Positions 37,382 through 46,621 of a stretch of 56,162 bases of DNA are shown in pieces. The notes beneath the pieces were generated by a model, which was given only the letters and a program-made list of their open reading frames with translations, was not told where the DNA came from and searched no databases. Each line of letters opens with the position of its first letter. Positions within the stretch are counted from its first letter, which is position 1. The stretch is from an uncultured Anaeroplasmataceae bacterium (GTDB lineage: Bacteria; Bacillota_I; Bacilli_A; Acholeplasmatales; Anaeroplasmataceae). The stretch spans positions 1 to 56,162 of the forward strand of contig CAKQEA010000010.1 in assembly GCA_934229785.1 (NCBI GenBank), written 5' to 3'. A program made the translations under genes and the position numbers.

Positions 37382-38704
37382 ATGGCAGAAGTAATTTTAA
37401 AGGATTTAGTTAAGGTTTATCCATATGTTGATAAAAAACCTAAAAAATCATTAATTGATAAATTGTTAAAAAAAGATAAACCTGTTGAGCAGGTAAAAAA
37501 GACAAACCTTCAAATCACAGATAAGGGTGTTGTTGCAGTTCAGCAATTTAATCTTGAAATAAAGGATGGAGAATTTATTGTTCTTGTAGGACCATCTGGT
37601 TGTGGTAAATCTACAACATTACGTATGGTTGCTGGTCTTGAGGAAATAACTGAGGGTGAATTATATATAGATGGAAAATTATGTAATGCAATTGAACCAA
37701 AGGATAGAGATATTGCAATGGTATTCCAATCTTATGCTTTATATCCTCATATGACTATTTTCCAAAATATGGCATATCCACTTAAATTTGTTAAGGTTAA
37801 GGAAACATTAGAGGATGGTAGTGTTAAATATAGACATTTAACAAAAGAAGAGGTCGCTCAAAAGGTTAATGAAGCTGCAGAGCTTTTAAATATATCTGAT
37901 TATCTTGAAAGAAAACCTAAAAATTTATCTGGTGGTCAGCGTCAAAGAGTTGCGATTGGTCGTGCAATTGTTAGAAATCCTAAGGTATTATTGATGGATG
38001 AGCCATTATCTAACTTGGATGCTAAATTACGTAATCAAATGCGTACAGAAATAATTAAATTACGTCAAAAAATAAATACTACATTTATTTATGTAACACA
38101 TGATCAGATTGAGGCTATGACATTAGGTGATAGAATTGTTATTATGAAGGATGGCTTTATTCAACAGGTTGGTACTCCACAAGAGGTTTATCAGCATCCA
38201 AGAAATTTATTCGTTTCAGGATTTATTGGTAATCCTCAGATGAATTATTTTGATGCTAAGCTTGTTAAAAATGGTGATGACTATGAAATTGTATGTAAGA
38301 GTGGTTACACTGTAAAACCTTGTTTGGAAAAGCAAGAACGACTTAAAGCTAATAATGTCCCTGAACAGGATATTATTTTAGGTGTTCGTCCGGATCACAT
38401 TAATATAATTGATGATGATAAGCCTGGTGTTGTTGGTAATGTTTCTGTTTCTGAGCTTATGGGTTCATCTTCTCATTTACATGCGACAATTGATAATAAG
38501 GATGTTATCGCAATTATTCAAAATGAGGGCATATATAAAAATTATGTTGGACTTGATTTGAAATTTGGATTTACTGGTAATGTCGTTCATATGTTTTCTA
38601 AAGAAAATGAATTTAATCTTGAATATGCAAATGAGTATAAGCCTAATTCAGTAAAAGAATTAGAAAATCAAGCTAAAGAAAAGCCTTTGGAGGCTAATGT
38701 TTAA
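37382..38704 (+). CDS. ABC sugar transporter ATPase (MsmX/UgpC-like) with lysine-rich insertion
   Basis: This 440-residue ATPase is longer than the family norm of about 365-375. Walker A GPSGCGKST (70-78), Q-loop FQSYALYPHMT, signature LSGGQ (about 182), Walker B LLMDEPLSNLD and the H-loop THD are present. The C-terminal MalK/TOBE domain follows. Two insertions account for the extra length: about 35 Lys-rich residues near the N-terminus (KKPKKSLIDKLLKKDKPVEQ) and about 12 after the Q-loop (VKETLEDGSVKYRHL). The encoded partners are the two upstream permeases. Confidence 0.92.
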   Translation: MAEVILKDLVKVYPYVDKKPKKSLIDKLLKKDKPVEQVKKTNLQITDKGVVAVQQFNLEIKDGEFIVLVGPSGCGKSTTLRMVAGLEEITEGELYIDGKLCNAIEPKDRDIAMVFQSYALYPHMTIFQNMAYPLKFVKVKETLEDGSVKYRHLTKEEVAQKVNEAAELLNISDYLERKPKNLSGGQRQRVAIGRAIVRNPKVLLMDEPLSNLDAKLRNQMRTEIIKLRQKINTTFIYVTHDQIEAMTLGDRIVIMKDGFIQQVGTPQEVYQHPRNLFVSGFIGNPQMNYFDAKLVKNGDDYEIVCKSGYTVKPCLEKQERLKANNVPEQDIILGVRPDHINIIDDDKPGVVGNVSVSELMGSSSHLHATIDNKDVIAIIQNEGIYKNYVGLDLKFGFTGNVVHMFSKENEFNLEYANEYKPNSVKELENQAKEKPLEANV

Positions 38705-38717
38705 ATTTTTACAAAAT

Positions 38718-38739
38718 GAGGCATATAAATGCCTCTTTT
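38718..38739 (+). terminator. Terminator of the transporter operon
   Basis: GAGGCAT-ATAA-ATGCCTC followed by TTTT. Confidence 0.75.
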
Positions 38740-38747
38740 ATTATAAA

Positions 38748-38758
38748 AAACGATTAAG
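38748..38758 (+). promoter_or_regulatory. LacI-type operator upstream of lacI
   Basis: AAACGATTAAG, the half conserved at the other three sites. It lies about 27 bases before the -35, suggesting autoregulation. Confidence 0.5.
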
Positions 38759-38785
38759 TAAGTGTTTTCTAGTAGAGATTTTTTC

Positions 38786-38814
38786 TTGAAAAATTAGATG
38801 TAAATCTTTATAAT
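38786..38814 (+). promoter_or_regulatory. sigma-A promoter of lacI
   Basis: TTGAAA (38786-38791), 17 bases, TATAAT (38809-38814). Confidence 0.7.
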
Positions 38815-38838
38815 TTTAATGATTATGGAGGTGATTGT

Positions 38839-39852
38839 GTGGTAAAATTAAAAGATATTGCTGAAAAATGTGGTTTATCAATAGCTTCTGTTAGTAAGGC
38901 TTTAAGTGGTAAATCAGATATAAATCCTAAGACGGTAGAATATGTACAATCTGTTGCTAAAGAAATGGGCTACATTCCTAATTCTTCAGCAAGAGTTCTA
39001 AAGACAAATCACTCTTATAGTATAGGTGTACTATTTGAGGATGACACTAAGTCGGGTTTGCAGCATGAATACTTTTCTATGATTTTATCGGCAATAAGAG
39101 ATGAATGTGAAAAAAATGGATATGATATTACTTTTATTTCTCATCATGTTGGTAAGGATAATTTAACATATTATGAGCATACAAGATATAGAAATTGTGA
39201 TGGTGTAATTATTGCCAATGTTGAATATAAGGATGAAGAGGTAAGAAGGCTTGTTGAAAGTGAAATACCAACTGTTACAATTGACTATGACTTTAATAAT
39301 CGATCATCTGTAGTTTCAGATAATGTTCAAGGTATTTATGATATTTTGGAATATGTATATAAAATGGGACATAGAAAAATTGCATTTATTCATGGTGAGC
39401 TAACTTCGGTTACTCAAAAAAGAATAAGTAGCTTCTATAGAGCTTGTCAGGATTTTAATATTGAGGTACCAGATTGCTTTGTTAAGGAAGGAAGGTATCA
39501 TATTCCAAAGATTTCAGGTGTTGCAACAAGGGAACTATTAGCATTAGATGATAAACCAACTTGTATAATTTATCCAGATGATTATTCGCTTCTTGGCGGC
39601 TTAACTGAAATTGAAAAGCATAATTTGCGTGTGCCAGAGGATATTAGTGTTGTTGGATATGATGGTATTGCCTTATCAAGACTTATGCGACCTGAATTTA
39701 CAACCTATGTCCAAAATGCTAATGATATCGGTAAAAAGGCTGCCTTAAAGCTTATTGAAATAATAGAAAATCCTAAGACATCATTACCAGAAAGAATTTC
39801 TGTAAAGGGGTATTTACAAACTGGTATGACTGTTAAAAACATTAATGAATAG
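38839..39852 (+). CDS. LacI-family transcriptional regulator of the beta-glucan locus
   Basis: GTG 38839 follows GGAGGTGA. The 337-residue protein has the LacI helix-turn-helix at its start (KLKDIAEKCGLSIASVSKAL) with the hinge helix (SSARVLK), then a periplasmic-binding-like effector domain (IGVLFEDDTK, GVIIANVEY, MGHRKIAFIHGE, VVGYDGIALSRLM). It probably binds the AAACGNTTAAG-type sites in this locus and releases them on an imported sugar. Own promoter and terminator. Confidence 0.92.
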   Translation: MVKLKDIAEKCGLSIASVSKALSGKSDINPKTVEYVQSVAKEMGYIPNSSARVLKTNHSYSIGVLFEDDTKSGLQHEYFSMILSAIRDECEKNGYDITFISHHVGKDNLTYYEHTRYRNCDGVIIANVEYKDEEVRRLVESEIPTVTIDYDFNNRSSVVSDNVQGIYDILEYVYKMGHRKIAFIHGELTSVTQKRISSFYRACQDFNIEVPDCFVKEGRYHIPKISGVATRELLALDDKPTCIIYPDDYSLLGGLTEIEKHNLRVPEDISVVGYDGIALSRLMRPEFTTYVQNANDIGKKAALKLIEIIENPKTSLPERISVKGYLQTGMTVKNINE

Positions 39853-39857
39853 TTAAT

Positions 39858-39886
39858 AAAACGCCTTTTTATGGCGTTTTATTTTT
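39858..39886 (+). terminator. Terminator of lacI
   Basis: AAAACGCC-TTTTTAT-GGCGTTTT followed by ATTTTT. Confidence 0.75.
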
Positions 39887-39893
39887 ATCAAAT

Positions 39894-39907
39894 CTTAAAC
39901 GATTAAG
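39894..39907 (+). promoter_or_regulatory. LacI-type operator upstream of the GH1 operon
   Basis: CTTAAACGATTAAG, a near-perfect palindrome, just upstream of the -35. Confidence 0.65.
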
Positions 39908-39913
39908 TTTTTA

Positions 39914-39942
39914 TTTACAAAATAGCACTTAAATGATAAAAT
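39914..39942 (+). promoter_or_regulatory. sigma-A promoter of GH1 operon, overlapped by a palindrome
   Basis: TTTACA (39914-39919), 17 bases, TAAAAT (39937-39942). A separate perfect inverted repeat, CACTTAAAT (39926-39934) / ATTTAAGTG (39941-39949), brackets the -10. Confidence 0.65.
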
Positions 39943-39987
39943 TTAAGTGAAGGATACTTTTTTAATTTAATATTTATGGAGGTTTTT

Positions 39988-41331
39988 ATGTTTGATAAAG
40001 ATTTTATTTTTGGAACTGCCACTGCTTCATTTCAAATAGAAGGAGCATATGATATAGATGGCAAGGTTAAATCAATTTGGGATAAATTTTGTGAAGATAA
40101 AACTCATATTTTAGATGGTTCTGATGGTAAGATGGCGTGTATGTCGTACTATAAATATTTAGATGATATTGAGCTTATTAAAAGTCTTGGAGTTGATTCT
40201 TATCGCTTTTCTATTGCTTGGCCTAGAATTGTTAATGAGGATTTTTCAATTAATGATAAGGGTTTGGATTATTATCATAAATTTTGTTTAAAACTAGTTG
40301 AAAATAATATTAAACCTGTCGTTACCTTATATCATTGGGATATGCCTTTATTTATTGAAGAGTTAGGTGGCTTTTTAAATGATAATATTGTTGATTGGTT
40401 TTATGATTATGTTGATGTTGTGACTAAGGCTTTAGGTGATATAGTCTTTGATTATATTACGATTAATGAACCTCAATGCATTATGTATATGGGGCATAAA
40501 TCTTGTCTTCATGCTCCTGGAGTTTTATATAATGATAGAGAAATGCTTCATGCAATTCATAACCTATTAAAATGTCATGGCATGGCAGTTAAGGCAATTA
40601 GAAAGAATGTAAATGAATCCAAAATTGGGTTTGCTCCTTGTTCTACAGCTATTGTGCCAGTTAGAAATGAGTATGCTTTATATAAAAAATGTTTTGATAA
40701 GTTTTTTGAATTGGGTGACAATGAATTTTATTCAAATTTAGTTTCTATTTACAGCGATCCTGTTTTTTTAGGTGATTACCCAAAGGAGTATTATATAAGA
40801 TTTAAAGATATGCTGCCTGAAATTACTAAGGATGATTTAGAGCTTATTAGTCAAAAAATAGATTATTGTTATCAAAATGTTTATACAGGTGATTATTATG
40901 ATTTAGATAAAAATGGTAATTTATATAAGCTACCTAATAAATTAGGTCTTCCTATGGCAGATGTAGATTGGCTTAGAATTGTTCCTGAGGCATTATACTA
41001 TATTCCTAAATTTTTATATGAAAGGTATCACCATCCTATTATAATTTCTGAAAATGGAACATGTTGTCATGATGTAATTTCTTTAGATGGTAAGGTTCAT
41101 GATCCTAATAGAATTGACTATATTAGAAGATATCTTCTTAATTTAGAATTAGCTAGCAAAGAGGTAGATATTAGAGGGTATTATTATTGGAGTCTTCTTG
41201 ATAATTTTGAATGGGCTTATGGATATAGAAAAAGATTTGGATTGGTTTTTGTTGATTATGAAAACTATAATAGAATTCCCAAGGATTCATTTTATGAATT
41301 TATGAAAATAATTAAGGAGAAAAAGATATGA
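39988..41331 (+). CDS. GH1 beta-glucosidase (or 6-phospho-beta-glucosidase)
   Basis: ATG 39988 lies six bases after GGAGG; an in-frame ATG at 39976 precedes that site and is rejected. The 447-residue TIM barrel has TLYHWDMPLFIEELGG, acid/base Glu161 in TINEPQ, nucleophile Glu355 in IISENGT and LLDNFEWAYGYRKRFGLVFVDY. The last motif is that of non-phosphorylated beta-glucosidases (6-phospho enzymes usually have a Ser/Lys/Tyr phosphate site). It is cytosolic and hydrolyses imported cello-oligosaccharides. It overlaps the next gene by four bases. Confidence 0.92.
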   Translation: MFDKDFIFGTATASFQIEGAYDIDGKVKSIWDKFCEDKTHILDGSDGKMACMSYYKYLDDIELIKSLGVDSYRFSIAWPRIVNEDFSINDKGLDYYHKFCLKLVENNIKPVVTLYHWDMPLFIEELGGFLNDNIVDWFYDYVDVVTKALGDIVFDYITINEPQCIMYMGHKSCLHAPGVLYNDREMLHAIHNLLKCHGMAVKAIRKNVNESKIGFAPCSTAIVPVRNEYALYKKCFDKFFELGDNEFYSNLVSIYSDPVFLGDYPKEYYIRFKDMLPEITKDDLELISQKIDYCYQNVYTGDYYDLDKNGNLYKLPNKLGLPMADVDWLRIVPEALYYIPKFLYERYHHPIIISENGTCCHDVISLDGKVHDPNRIDYIRRYLLNLELASKEVDIRGYYYWSLLDNFEWAYGYRKRFGLVFVDYENYNRIPKDSFYEFMKIIKEKKI

Positions 41332-42332
41332 AGTTTATAACACTTGAAAATAAATTTAAAACTGTGGTTACTCTTTGTGATATAGGTGCATCTATTTATA
41401 ATATTAAGATTGTTGGACAATCTGGAATGAGTGAATCTATTTTGGTTACTCCAATAAAGAAAAATGAATTTATCTATTCAAATAGTTATTTTGGAAAAAC
41501 TATTGGTAGAACTGGTGGAAGAATTTCTAATTCTAAATTTGAATTAAATGGTGAAACGTATAAAATTAAATCGAGTGACCCCAATGGTCTGCATGGCGGA
41601 GATGATAGTCTAGCTATGATGGAATTTGAATACTTTGAAAATGAAACAAGAGATTATTATGAAATAACTTTTCACTACTTGTCAAAGGATTTAGAATCTG
41701 GTTATCCTGGTAATTTAGATTTAAATGTTATTTATAAGCTTTACAAAAATGAAAACAAGCTTGAGGTTAATTATAAAGGTAAAACAGATAAGGACACATT
41801 ACTTAATTTAAGTAATCATGCTTATTTTAATTTAAATTCAGAAATGGGAAATGGTATCTTACGTCATAATTTATATATAAACGCAAGTAAAATGGAAAAA
41901 ATTGAGAATTTATTACCTGTTGGTATTGTTGATTGTGATGAAATTTATTCATTTAAAAATTCACATGAAATTGGTAAATATTTATTTAATGATGAAATAA
42001 TTAAAAATACAAATGGCTATGATTACCCTTATATATTTGATAACCCTGGACTTGGAAATGATAATATCATATTAAAGGATAATGCTTCAGGTAGAGTGAT
42101 GAAAATAGAAACATCATATCCTGTTTGTGTGGTATATACTTGTAATTATTGTGAAGATGTTGAGGTTGTTTCAAATAGAAAGCTTAGGCCATATGATGCA
42201 GTATGTTTAGAATGTATGTATCATCCTAATACAATTAATTCAAGTTTTATAACTGATAAAAAGGATATTTTAAAAAAGAATAGTGAATATAATGAAAAGA
42301 TTATTTATAAATTTGGACTTATAGGAGAATAA
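41328..42332 (+). CDS. Aldose 1-epimerase (galactose mutarotase family)
   Basis: This 334-residue enzyme interconverts alpha and beta sugar anomers. Motifs: GRTGGRISNSKF, GLHGGDD (His), NLSNHAYFNL (His general acid/base) and the C-terminal VCLECMYHPN with the general base Glu. It would convert the beta-glucose released by hydrolysis or phosphorolysis. ATG overlaps the GH1 stop; co-transcribed. Confidence 0.93.
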   Translation: MKFITLENKFKTVVTLCDIGASIYNIKIVGQSGMSESILVTPIKKNEFIYSNSYFGKTIGRTGGRISNSKFELNGETYKIKSSDPNGLHGGDDSLAMMEFEYFENETRDYYEITFHYLSKDLESGYPGNLDLNVIYKLYKNENKLEVNYKGKTDKDTLLNLSNHAYFNLNSEMGNGILRHNLYINASKMEKIENLLPVGIVDCDEIYSFKNSHEIGKYLFNDEIIKNTNGYDYPYIFDNPGLGNDNIILKDNASGRVMKIETSYPVCVVYTCNYCEDVEVVSNRKLRPYDAVCLECMYHPNTINSSFITDKKDILKKNSEYNEKIIYKFGLIGE

Positions 42333-42333
42333 A

Positions 42334-43353
42334 ATGAAGAAGCTTATTGGATATCAAAAAGGTGTTAATTTAGGTGGCTGGTTAAGTCAAGGAAGTAAAG
42401 AACAAAATCATTTAGATACATTTATTGTAGAAGCTGATATTAAAAGAATTAAAGACATTGGTTGTGATCATTTGCGTCTTCCTGTAGATTATGAAAATAT
42501 CGAAGATGAATTTGGTAATATAAAACAAAGTGGATTTAACTATATTGAAAAATGTATCTTATGGTGCAAAAAATATAATTTAAATTTAGTTTTAGATTTG
42601 CATAAAACACCCGGATATGTGTTTGATGATATTAAAAATTCAAAGGGATTTTTTGATAATGAAAAACTAAAGGAAAGATTTTTAATCATTTGGGATCGCT
42701 TATCATCACGTTTTTGTAAATATAGTGATATGATTATGTTTGAAATGCTTAATGAGATTACTGATTATTCCTATAGGGATTCATGGAATGAATTAGCATT
42801 AAGATGTATTAAGGTGATAAGAAATAATGCACCAAATGTTAAAATATTATATGGTGGTGTTGGCTATTCTGCAGTAAACTCAGTTAAATATTTACTACCA
42901 CCTATTGATGAGAATATTGTTTATAATGTTCATTGTTATGAACCATTTGTTTTTACGCATCAGGGAGCATATTGGGTTGATAAAATGCCAAGGGACTTTA
43001 GAATTAATTATCCTTTTGATTATAATAAATATTTAGAAATATCTAACAAAGTACCTACTTGTGTAAGCTCTATATTAAATGATAATACAAGATTGGATAC
43101 TGATTTTTTTATTAATTTATTTAAAGAGCCAGTTGAATATGCAGAAAAATATAATATATCCTTATATTGTGGTGAATATGGAGTTATTGATTTGGCAGAG
43201 GTAAATTCCACTTTAAGGTGGTTTAAGGATATAAACTATGCATTATCATACTATGGCATCGGTAGAGCAGTATGGAGTTATAAAGAAATGGATTTTGGTA
43301 TAATAGGTGAGCATTATGAACCTATATTTGATGAACTTATTAAATATTTATAA
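42334..43353 (+). CDS. GH5-family endo/exo-glucanase, cytosolic
   Basis: This 339-residue TIM barrel starts KGVNLGGWLSQGSKEQNHLD, typical of GH5 glucanases of the exo-1,3/1,6 or cellodextrinase type. The acid/base is Glu141 (MFEMLNEIT) and the nucleophile Glu281 (LYCGEYGV). Other conserved parts are HLRLPVDYENIE and YNVHCYEPFVFTHQG. There is no signal peptide, so it acts on imported oligosaccharides rather than polymers. It follows the epimerase by one base and ends the operon. Confidence 0.9.
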   Translation: MKKLIGYQKGVNLGGWLSQGSKEQNHLDTFIVEADIKRIKDIGCDHLRLPVDYENIEDEFGNIKQSGFNYIEKCILWCKKYNLNLVLDLHKTPGYVFDDIKNSKGFFDNEKLKERFLIIWDRLSSRFCKYSDMIMFEMLNEITDYSYRDSWNELALRCIKVIRNNAPNVKILYGGVGYSAVNSVKYLLPPIDENIVYNVHCYEPFVFTHQGAYWVDKMPRDFRINYPFDYNKYLEISNKVPTCVSSILNDNTRLDTDFFINLFKEPVEYAEKYNISLYCGEYGVIDLAEVNSTLRWFKDINYALSYYGIGRAVWSYKEMDFGIIGEHYEPIFDELIKYL

Positions 43354-43389
43354 TGCTTAATATGTTATGCAAAAAAATGATTGATAGTT

Positions 43390-43424
43390 AAAGAGATGAT
43401 TTTAAGAATTGTCTCTTTTATTTA
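43390..43424 (+). terminator. Terminator of the GH1-GH5 operon
   Basis: AAAGAGA (43390)/TCTCTTT (43418) with inner ATT/AAT, followed by TATTTATT. Confidence 0.65.
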
Positions 43425-43528
43425 TTAATTAGGAGCTTTAGAACAAAAGGTGGAACATAAAATCACAAGATTTAAAGTAGTATTTAAAGTTCTAATGTGA
43501 TAAAATATTTAGTAAAGGGAGTGATACC

Positions 43529-45100
43529 ATGGCATTATATTTGAATAGTGATAATTCAAAACTGAAAAAATATATGAAATCAGAAATATTTATTGATAAA
43601 TCAATGATTATTAAAGAATGCAATAAACTTTTTGGTTCTGAAAATGCATATATGTGCATTACCCGTCCCCGTCGTTTTGGTAAAACAATGACATTATCAA
43701 TGCTTAATGCTTATTATTCAAAAGGCTGTGATTCTAAATCTTTATTTGATAAACTAAATATAGCAAATGATAGCACGTATTTAGAACATTTAAATAAGCA
43801 TAATGTTATTTGGATTGATATGTCTAATTTATATACCGATATTAAAGATAAAAATACGTTTGTTGAAAAACTTAAATTTAATATTTTAAGAGATTTAATG
43901 GAGTACTACTCTGATATTAATTTTACTGATTTAACTTTAGGTGAAGCCATTGTTAAGGTTAAATCTGAGCTTAATGAACGTTTTATTTTTTTAATAGATG
44001 AATGGGATGTTATATTTAGAGAAGAAGAATATAATTATAAGTTATGTGATGAATATATAGAATTTTTAAGAAATTTATTTAAATCTAGTAATGTATCAAG
44101 TTGTATAGATTTAGTTTATATGACAGGAATATTACCAATTAGGAGATATTCAACTCAATCAACTTTAAATATGTTTACTGAGTATAATATGTTAGATTCA
44201 TTTCCTATTGAATCTTATGTAGGATTTACAGAAAATGAAGTAATTGATTTATGTAATAAATACAATAGAGATTTTAATGAAATAAAGAAATGGTATAATG
44301 GATATAATTTAAATGGTATTTCATTATATAATCCCAAATCAGTAGTTGAGGCTGTGCTACGCGGAGAATGTGACGATTACTGGACTCAAACATCAGCTAT
44401 TGAGGCTGTTACAAATTATATGAATTATGATAATGGTGAATTAAAAGATATAATCTGTAAAATGATACTTGGTGATAAGGTTGATATTGATGTATCAGAA
44501 TTTGGAAATGATTTAACAAAGGTTGATTCAGCTGATTGTGCATTAACAGTATTAATACATTTAGGTTATTTAGCTTATGATAAAAAATTAAAGGTTTGTT
44601 ATATTCCAAATTATGAAATTAAGCAAGAATTTGAACGTGCACTAAAAAAGCTTAATTGGAAGGAAATCTATAATCCAATTTCTAATTCAAAAAAACTATA
44701 TGAAGAAACATTAAAAGGTAATGTTGAATTTATAAATAAAACATTAGACCAAAATCATAAGGATTTAGCAGGACCATTTAATAAGAATAAAGAGGATATA
44801 TTAGGAATTATAGTAGAAATATCATACTATAATGCAAAACAATTCTATAATATAAAAAAAGAGGATACATCTATTTTAGGAAGATCTGATTTATCCTTTA
44901 TACCATATGATAATAATCATATACCATTTATAGTAGAGCTTAAGATTAATTCATCAGCTGAAGAGGCAATAGAACAAATAAAACAAAAAAAGTATTTTAA
45001 TTCACTAGGTGATTATCATGGTAAGGTATTATTACTAGGAATATCATATGATGATAATACTTTAAAGCATTCATCTAGTATTGAAATAATTGAAATATAA
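43529..45100 (+). CDS. AAA-ATPase-like/PD-(D/E)XK nuclease family protein
   Basis: This 523-residue protein has an N-terminal AAA-ATPase-like domain (YLNSDNSKLKKYMKSEIFID; Walker A ITRPRRFGKTMTLSML; Walker B FIFLIDEWD) and a C-terminal PD-(D/E)XK nuclease-like domain (GRSDLSFIPYDNNHIPFIVE, then LKI, with D...E-x-K; EAIEQIKQKKYF). This pair (AAA_ATPase-like plus PDDEXK_9) is widespread and often multi-copy in gut Bacillota and Bacteroidota; its role is not established. It stands alone between terminators. Confidence 0.9.
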   Translation: MALYLNSDNSKLKKYMKSEIFIDKSMIIKECNKLFGSENAYMCITRPRRFGKTMTLSMLNAYYSKGCDSKSLFDKLNIANDSTYLEHLNKHNVIWIDMSNLYTDIKDKNTFVEKLKFNILRDLMEYYSDINFTDLTLGEAIVKVKSELNERFIFLIDEWDVIFREEEYNYKLCDEYIEFLRNLFKSSNVSSCIDLVYMTGILPIRRYSTQSTLNMFTEYNMLDSFPIESYVGFTENEVIDLCNKYNRDFNEIKKWYNGYNLNGISLYNPKSVVEAVLRGECDDYWTQTSAIEAVTNYMNYDNGELKDIICKMILGDKVDIDVSEFGNDLTKVDSADCALTVLIHLGYLAYDKKLKVCYIPNYEIKQEFERALKKLNWKEIYNPISNSKKLYEETLKGNVEFINKTLDQNHKDLAGPFNKNKEDILGIIVEISYYNAKQFYNIKKEDTSILGRSDLSFIPYDNNHIPFIVELKINSSAEEAIEQIKQKKYFNSLGDYHGKVLLLGISYDDNTLKHSSSIEIIEI

Positions 45101-45106
45101 TTGATT

Positions 45107-45134
45107 GGAGTAACTGTTATGTTACTCCTTATTT
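45107..45134 (+). terminator. Terminator
   Basis: GGAGTAAC-TGTTAT-GTTACTCC followed by TTATTT. Confidence 0.7.
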
Positions 45135-45280
45135 AATTAAGAATTGACATTTATTTGAAAATTTTATGTGTAATTTTAATGGCGTGGAGAAAAAAATGAC
45201 AAACACAAATAATACTTGTATTAGTTTGAAATATGAATTAAAATATAATATGCTACTAAATGTATTTTAGGAGGAAAATT

Positions 45281-46621
45281 ATGGATTATAAAATAAGTGA
45301 TAATGATTTTAATGAGGGAATTGATCTTTTAAAAAAACTTGTATCATTTCCTACTGTTTTAGATGAATACAAGGAAAATAGTGATGCTCCATTTGGTAAA
45401 AGTAATAAGGAATGCTTAAATTATTTACTAAATAAAGCTTTATCTGATGGATTTAAGGTTAAAAACATTGATAATTATTGTGGTTATATCGAATTTGGTG
45501 AGGGCGAAGAATTAATTGGTATTTTAGCTCATTTGGATGTTGTACCAGTTAAGGTTAGTGAATGGGATAGTAATCCATTTGAATTATCAATTCGTGATGG
45601 TAAGATGTATGCTAGAGGTTCTATTGATGATAAAGGTCCTCTTGCTTGTTCATACCAAGCAATGAAGAATTTAAAGGATTCTGGATTTAAGCCAAATAAG
45701 CGTGTTAGACTTATTTGTGGTTGCGATGAGGAGTCTGGAAGTAGATGTATGGAGCGTTATCTTGAAAAAGAAGAAATGCCAACAATGGGATTTTCACCTG
45801 ATGCGTCATTTCCTTTAATTTATGGTGAAAAGGGTATGAGTGTTATTGATATTGTTGGTGAATGTGATGATGTTATATCCCAGATGATTTGTGGAGATAG
45901 ATATAATATTGTTCCATCTATTTGCAAGGCTAAGCTTAATTGTGATTTATCAAAGGAATTTTTTGACTTTTTAAATGAATTTAAGTATAAAGGTGAAATA
46001 AAGGATGGCTATTATATTACATATGGTAAGGCAAGCCATGCAATGTGTCCACAAGAAGGTATTAATGCTGCATACATTATGTTTGAGTTTTTAAATAAAT
46101 ATACTAATTCAAAGCTTGCTTCCTTTGTTAATGAGTATTTCTTAAATGATACTTGGGGTAAAAAGCTTGGAATTGACTTTTATGATGCTGATATGAAGGA
46201 GTTAACTTCAAATTTTGCTATTGCGATGGTTGAGGGTAATAAATTTAAACTTGGAATTAATTTAAGAGTTCCTGTTGATTCTTTGTTTACAGTTATTGAT
46301 GAAAAATTAAAGAATGCTTGCAATAAGTATGGCTATAAATTTAATGCAAGCCATTCAAAGCGCCATTTTGTTTCTTTAGATAATCCACTAATTAAAACCT
46401 TAATGGCATCTTATCAAAGAGTAACTGGTGATTATGAAAATAAGCCAATAACAATTGGTGGTGGAACATATGCTAGAGAGTTTAAAAATTCAGTGGCCTT
46501 TGGTCCAGTATTTGTAGGAAGAGAGGATGTTTGTCATATTGCTAATGAATATATGTATGCTTCTGATTTTAGAAAAGCGATGGAAGTATATTTAGATGCA
46601 ATATACGAGCTTAGTAAGTAA
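45281..46621 (+). CDS. pepV: M20 dipeptidase, PepV-like
   Basis: ATG 45281 lies after AGGAGGAAAATT; an in-frame upstream ATG (45260) precedes that site. The 446-residue zinc peptidase has ILAHLDVVPV (metal His and Asp), MYARGSIDDKGPLACSY, LICGCDEESGSRCMERYL (catalytic and metal Glu), GFSPDASFP and the late GGGTYARE and CHIANEY (metal His). It cleaves dipeptides in the cytosol. trmB starts at its stop (TAATG). Confidence 0.92.
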   Translation: MDYKISDNDFNEGIDLLKKLVSFPTVLDEYKENSDAPFGKSNKECLNYLLNKALSDGFKVKNIDNYCGYIEFGEGEELIGILAHLDVVPVKVSEWDSNPFELSIRDGKMYARGSIDDKGPLACSYQAMKNLKDSGFKPNKRVRLICGCDEESGSRCMERYLEKEEMPTMGFSPDASFPLIYGEKGMSVIDIVGECDDVISQMICGDRYNIVPSICKAKLNCDLSKEFFDFLNEFKYKGEIKDGYYITYGKASHAMCPQEGINAAYIMFEFLNKYTNSKLASFVNEYFLNDTWGKKLGIDFYDADMKELTSNFAIAMVEGNKFKLGINLRVPVDSLFTVIDEKLKNACNKYGYKFNASHSKRHFVSLDNPLIKTLMASYQRVTGDYENKPITIGGGTYAREFKNSVAFGPVFVGREDVCHIANEYMYASDFRKAMEVYLDAIYELSK

